Shown one piece after another: positions 59,524 through 64,000 of a stretch of 64,000 nt of DNA; the stretch's first letter is position 1; every line of letters starts with the position of its first letter. A program made the translations under genes and the position numbers. Location of the stretch: the NCBI GenBank assembly GCA_016946835.1, contig JACVTC010000122.1, forward strand, positions 298,501-362,500. The letters are read 5' to 3'. This stretch comes from Neocallimastix lanati (nom. inval.). Taxonomy: Eukaryota; Neocallimastigomycota; Neocallimastigomycetes; Neocallimastigales; Neocallimastigaceae. Below the pieces are notes generated by a model that saw only the letters and a program-made list of their open reading frames with translations, was not told where the DNA came from and did not search any database.

Positions 59524-60698
59524 AATAATTTAATTATGAACACTGAAAATGATAACCAATGGCCTAGAAGTCTTGGTCACTTCTACCACAAAGATTTTAT
59601 CAAAATTTCTTAAAAAAAAAAAAAAAAAAGATACTACTAGTTATAATAAAAAAACAATGACAATAATTGCATTTACCTGTGGAATATCTAAAATGAAAAA
59701 AAAAAAAAAAAAAGATTACCTCACAATAGAGTAACTTCTAAAGCCAAAGCCACCAAACTACTAGATGTTATCCACTCCAACATTATTGGTCCTTTCCCGG
59801 ATTCAATTTTATGGTATTTAAATTCATCATTACTTTTTATTGATGAATTCTCTGGGAAGGCTTGGATTTTTTTTACTATGAAAAAAAAAAAAAAAAATTT
59901 TTTTATGTAATTGATATTATTATTAATTTTTTTTTTTAAAATATTTAAATAACCTTTTTCCAAATTTTTTTTTTTAAAAAAAAAAAAAAATAACTAACTT
60001 AAAATCAGAATCAAGGTAAAGAATACTATAGTAGAAAAGTCAATAAATTCTTCAAAAAAAAAAAAAAAAAAAAAGAAAGGTATTTAAGAAAATTCTATTC
60101 TCCTTTAAGAAATCTCCCCCAAAAAAAAATAATGGCATTACTGAACGTTTTAATCAAACCATTCTTTATTCTTTTAAAAATGTTTATTAAGCTGGAGTAA
60201 ATGTAACCTCAGGATTTTTGGGACTTTGCAAATCCATTATTCCAAATAGCTTTTATAATCTTACTCCTCATTCTAGAATTAATAATTAATCAAATTCCAA
60301 ATTGAACTATTTTATGGTACTCCACGTTCATGTCAATCATGTTAAAGTTTTTGTTGGATGTATTGCATATTATAAGGAATTTCTCTACCCCCCCAAAAAA
60401 AAAAAAAAAAAAAAAAACAATTAAAACCTAATGCTAAAAAAGGTTTTTTTTTTTTTTTTTTTTTTTTATTTTTCTTAGGATTCAGTAATGATTCAAACTC
60501 TTATTTAATCATGGACTATAATAATTTTTCTTTTCACCAAGTAGGAGAAGTTTTGTTTCAAAAAGACACCCCTGCCTGTATAACTAAGGATATTACAAAA
60601 AGAATTTCACCTTATATTAAAGACAATAATAATAAATTAAATTTATGTTTAGATTTATCTTTTATTAATAAATTATTAAGCAATTATATAAATAATAC

Positions 60699-60711
<13 letters not shown>

Positions 60712-60731
<20 letters not shown>

Positions 60732-60920
60732 TTAACAATGATTATAACAATAATGACTATAATTATTTTATTCCTGATAATCAACCTATTAATAATAATA
60801 TTTCTAATAATAATATTCCTAATAATAATTATAATAGTAATATTCTGATATCTTTTTTAATGTTAATAATAATAACCTTAACGATATTTTAATATTGATA
60901 ATTATAATATTTCAGATCAA

Positions 60921-60989
<69 letters not shown>

Positions 60990-61010
60990 TTTAATAATAA
61001 TAATATTTTA
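60712..61010 (+). repeat. AAT-rich (Asn-type) tract within the copia relic
   Basis: AAT/ATT trinucleotide runs (60712-60732, 60925-60990) lying where copia elements have the variable region between integrase and reverse transcriptase. Such Asn-coding expansions are common in dictyostelid genes. Confidence 0.6.
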
Positions 61011-61677
61011 TATGATAAAAAATTTTTCAAATAATTTCAACAATTTTATTAGCCCATAAAATTCAAAACCATGGTAAAAAATTTTTCAGATACATTAAAT
61101 TCAAGGTTTTAATCAAAATTTAAAAAATTTTTAATCAAAGTCCAAAATACCAATACAATAACCAATGAAAATTTTTCAAACACCGAAAATTTTACTGATT
61201 TAAATTATGTACAAAATTCTAATATTAAAAAAATTTTTAATTTATGAAAATTTAAATTAAAAAAAATGATCAAATTTTTATTAATAAAAATTTTTTATCA
61301 TTAATAATTTTATTAACAATAGTTCTAATAATAATTATCTAAATATTAATAGAAATAATAAAAGAAAGTCTAATTTTACCAACAATAATATTATAAAACA
61401 TTTCAAACCTAATATTAATAATAATAAACCTAATAATATATTAATAATAATAATCCTAAAAATTTTAATTATAACAATGATAATTTCATTAATACTATTG
61501 AAACCGAAAATGAAGAAGTTCCGAAAACTTATTAAAAAAAAAAAGCTCTCAGTTGTGATCATGCCGATGAATGGAATATATTGCCATTCAAGAAGAACTC
61601 AGAAATTTATATGATAATAATACAATGACTTTTGTTGAAAAACCACCAAGAGGAAAACGACCAATTTCTACAAGGTG

Positions 61678-61716
<39 letters not shown>

Positions 61717-62459
61717 TAAATAAAAAAAAAAAGATGCAAATAATAAAAATTATTATAAAAGAAAAGCCAGATTTGTTGTAAGAGGTTCCGCCTAAAGATA
61801 CGATATTGATTATGAGCTTACATATCGTCCAACCTTTAAAACATTGAATTTTATTATAAAAAATTACTTCTCACTTATACTGCCAAACTTCAATGGACTG
61901 TTTACCAATTAGATTTTAAAAATCAGCCTACCTAAAAGCCGCCTTAGACAAAGAAATTTTACACCGAAATTCCATACGGTGATGAAAACTACGGTAAAAG
62001 GCTTATTGGATACTAAAATTAAGCATTATACGGTCTTAAACAGTCAGGCCCACCAATGGAATAAAACCAAACGATAGAAAATCTACTTCAGGATCCATTT
62101 ATCTTAATGGGTATAAATCCTACTTCATAGTATTCAAAAAAAAAAAAAAAACTGTCGCAACATCTACCGCCGAAGCTGAATATTTAAGAACTACAGAATG
62201 TATCAAGAAATTTTTGCAAATTAAAAAAATCTACTTTATGAATTATTTGGAAAAACAGAAACTAAAGACATATACACAGATAATGAAGCAAACAAAAGTA
62301 GCATTGAAGCAGGTCATTTAAACCCAAAACTTAGACATATTAGTGTTCACTACCATTTCAACAATAAAAATATATTAAATAAAAATGTTCAAATAAAATA
62401 TATTAATACAAAGGATATGCTGGGCCATTCATTAACCAAAAAACTTTAATGGAAGCAAA

Positions 62460-63097
62460 ATAATTGATTTTACAAATAAAATTTTTATAAAATAAAAAAA
62501 TATAAAATTTTATCTAATGGGAATTGTTAACTTTATTAATATAAATTTAACATTAATATGATATATTTATTCATTTATTAATCTTATAACTTCAATTTAT
62601 TTAATTAACTACTAAACGTTTTTTAAAAGTTTATATGACTAATATTATTAAACTACTTTTATATAATAAAAATAAATATATTTGATTATGGGAATAATGT
62701 TTTTGTTGTTTCAATTGCAAAGAATAAATATTGAGAAAAAGTATTCTATATATAATACTCTTTAATTATAAACTATTTTAAAATAATAAGAATTAATTAT
62801 TTAGATAAATATTAAAAAAAGTATTAATATAAATACTAAAATATTTATAATTAACAATTATAACCTATAAAAATATAATAAAATATTTATAATTGTTAAA
62901 ATAATCACATTTTATTTTATATTTTTATATTATTAATATTATTCTTTTATATTCTTATATTATTATCAATATTATATTCTTATATTAATATTATATTCTT
63001 ATATTAATATTTTATTATTATATTTTTATGTTGTGTAACATTTATCTATGTGTATTAATTCATAGAATTATCACATGATTAAATATGTAGTTTTTAC
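62460..63097. other. Spacer between copia relic and inverted transposon
   Basis: AT-rich with TTATATTCTTATATTAATAT-type repeats (62900-63030). The 3' LTR of the copia relic would be expected at the left edge, but no matching upstream copy was found, so it cannot be delimited. No gene. Confidence 0.45.
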
Positions 63098-64000
63098 GGG
63101 GAAGTTGCATTACGCCAATTTTTTTCACGTGATATATATAAATTTGTGGCTATAGCTATATTATACTACATAATATTATTTTATTGTATTATTTTGTTAT
63201 TTCAATTTTTAAATTAATTATTAAGTGAATAATTAAATAAATCATATAATGGTTAGATTTTATGATTTTAATTTTTTTTTTTTAATAATTCTTTTATTTA
63301 AATGTTATTAAAAATATAAATATTATTAATTATTTTACTTAAATGTTATTAATAAAAAAAACACATAAAAATATAAATGCTATTAATAATAATTCTTTTA
63401 CTTAAATGTTATTAAAAATATAAAACTAATAATAATAATTTTTTTATTTAAATTTTATTAATAAAAAAATTATATAAAATTACAAATGTTATTAAAAATA
63501 TAAATTTTATTAATAATAATTTTTTTTTTTTTAAAAAATTATTAAACGAAATAATAATTATAATGATAAAACTATAAATTATACATTGTATTTGAATATT
63601 TATTAAAACTGTATAAATTTAATATGCTTTATAAATTAAATTATTGAATGACAGAATTCTGATTATTTCATTTGGTCATTCCTCATTTCTTAATTATTTA
63701 TTATAAAGTAATATTTATATTATATTATTTAAATTAGTTAAACAATCAAACCACAAATTAATAATTTTATTTCTATCACATTTAGCATCAATTAACTTAG
63801 CTTCAATACTTTTGAAGCGTTCAATTAAGACACTGATTTCGTTAGCTTTATTTATTGCTCTTTTTTTTATTTTCCAAATTCCTCTTATTTTTCTTTGATA
63901 ATCATAATATGATAAATGTTCAAGTTCATTTAATTTATCTATTAATTCATAAAAAGATGGTTTTGTTGGAAATAAATTATTTAAATAATTATTGAGTGAT
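63098..64000 (-). mobile_element. Mutator-like transposon, copy 2, inverted and cut by the window end
   Basis: Reverse-complement copy of ~24460-25348: it begins GGGGAAGTTGCATTACGCC at 63098, runs through the same AT spacer with TTATTAATAACATTT-type blocks, and from ~63750 encodes on the minus strand the transposase C-terminus (stop at 63750-63752; residues up to ...ESLNNYLNN at the edge). Differences from copy 1 are mainly indels in A/T runs. The rest lies beyond 64000, so it cannot be told here whether this copy has an intact frame. Confidence 0.85.

Larger units (their letters stand above)
58316..62450 (+). pseudogene. Decayed Ty1/copia-type retrotransposon (gag-pol relic)
   Basis: All copia domains can be recognised in order but in shifting frames with many stops. 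Gag-like start at 58316 (MTDSPEYFLQGFQLQ), UBN2-type gag segment with IKDLESAYDMIKRLEE (~58550-58610) and ALPKELQIAFLPEPG (~58800). Protease motif FYDSGASVHITNDRSLL (~58995-59045). Integrase start LLDVIHSNIIGPFPDS (~59758-59805) with LLFIDEFSGKAW. Reverse transcriptase N-terminus around 61570-61850 (EELRNLYDNNTMTFVEKP, KARFVVRG, DYELTYRPTFKT). RNase H TVATSTAEAEYLRTTE and YTDNEANKSSIEAGHLNPKL (~62150-62330), ending near 62446. LTRs were not found. Clearly inactive. Confidence 0.8.

Overview
The window looks like nuclear DNA of a dictyostelid social amoeba. It is very A+T rich. Genes sit as islands of higher G+C in long A/T homopolymers and AAT, TATT and AAAAT microsatellites. Introns are short, AT-rich and GT-AG, often with GTAAGT or GTAAAT donors. 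Nearly all stops are TAA, and there are Asn, Ser and Thr homopolymer tracts inside proteins. A C-terminal fragment resembling TRE-type (non-LTR) retrotransposons also fits the Dictyostelium group. I cannot name the species from sequence alone.

Left third (1-20 kb): (1) 930-8312 (+), a 3-exon gene for a ~2226-residue megasynthase. It joins a serine-palmitoyltransferase/AONS-like domain without its PLP lysine, ketosynthase, acyltransferase and two crotonase domains. (2) A small unrecognised ORF at 9652-9888 (-). (3) 10847-13047 (-), a 7-exon secreted GH45 subfamily-C-like endoglucanase ending in two fungal-dockerin/CBM10-type Cys modules. (4) 17659-19619 (-), a 6-exon Ndfip/Bsd2-like membrane adaptor for HECT ubiquitin ligases.

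Middle (20-41.6 kb): a Mutator-like DNA transposon (about 20.16-25.35 kb) whose 5' half holds a ~2.5 kb AAAAT satellite and whose transposase is frameshifted; a doubtful small spliced gene (26.6-27.1 kb); a 2-exon divergent Hsp70/actin-fold protein (27435-29565, -); a perfect long hairpin at 32.3 kb; a 4-exon FYVE plus alpha/beta-hydrolase protein (33477-36561, -); and a 5'-truncated TRE-like reverse-transcriptase tail (40.5-41.6 kb, -).

Right third (41.7-64 kb) is a repeat nest: a 279-bp tandem duplication; four copies of a ~3.4-3.7 kb unit carrying GC-rich islands with strong hairpins; a fifth related island at 56.2 kb; a decayed Ty1/copia retrotransposon (58.3-62.5 kb) riddled with homopolymer expansions; and, cut by the window end, an inverted second copy of the Mutator-like element.

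The intact genes look functionally independent: secondary metabolism, cellulose degradation, ubiquitin-linked trafficking, chaperone-like, and endosomal lipid/ester hydrolysis. All exon boundaries, domain calls and RNA folds here were worked out by eye from reading frames and splice signals; no alignment, folding or database search was run.
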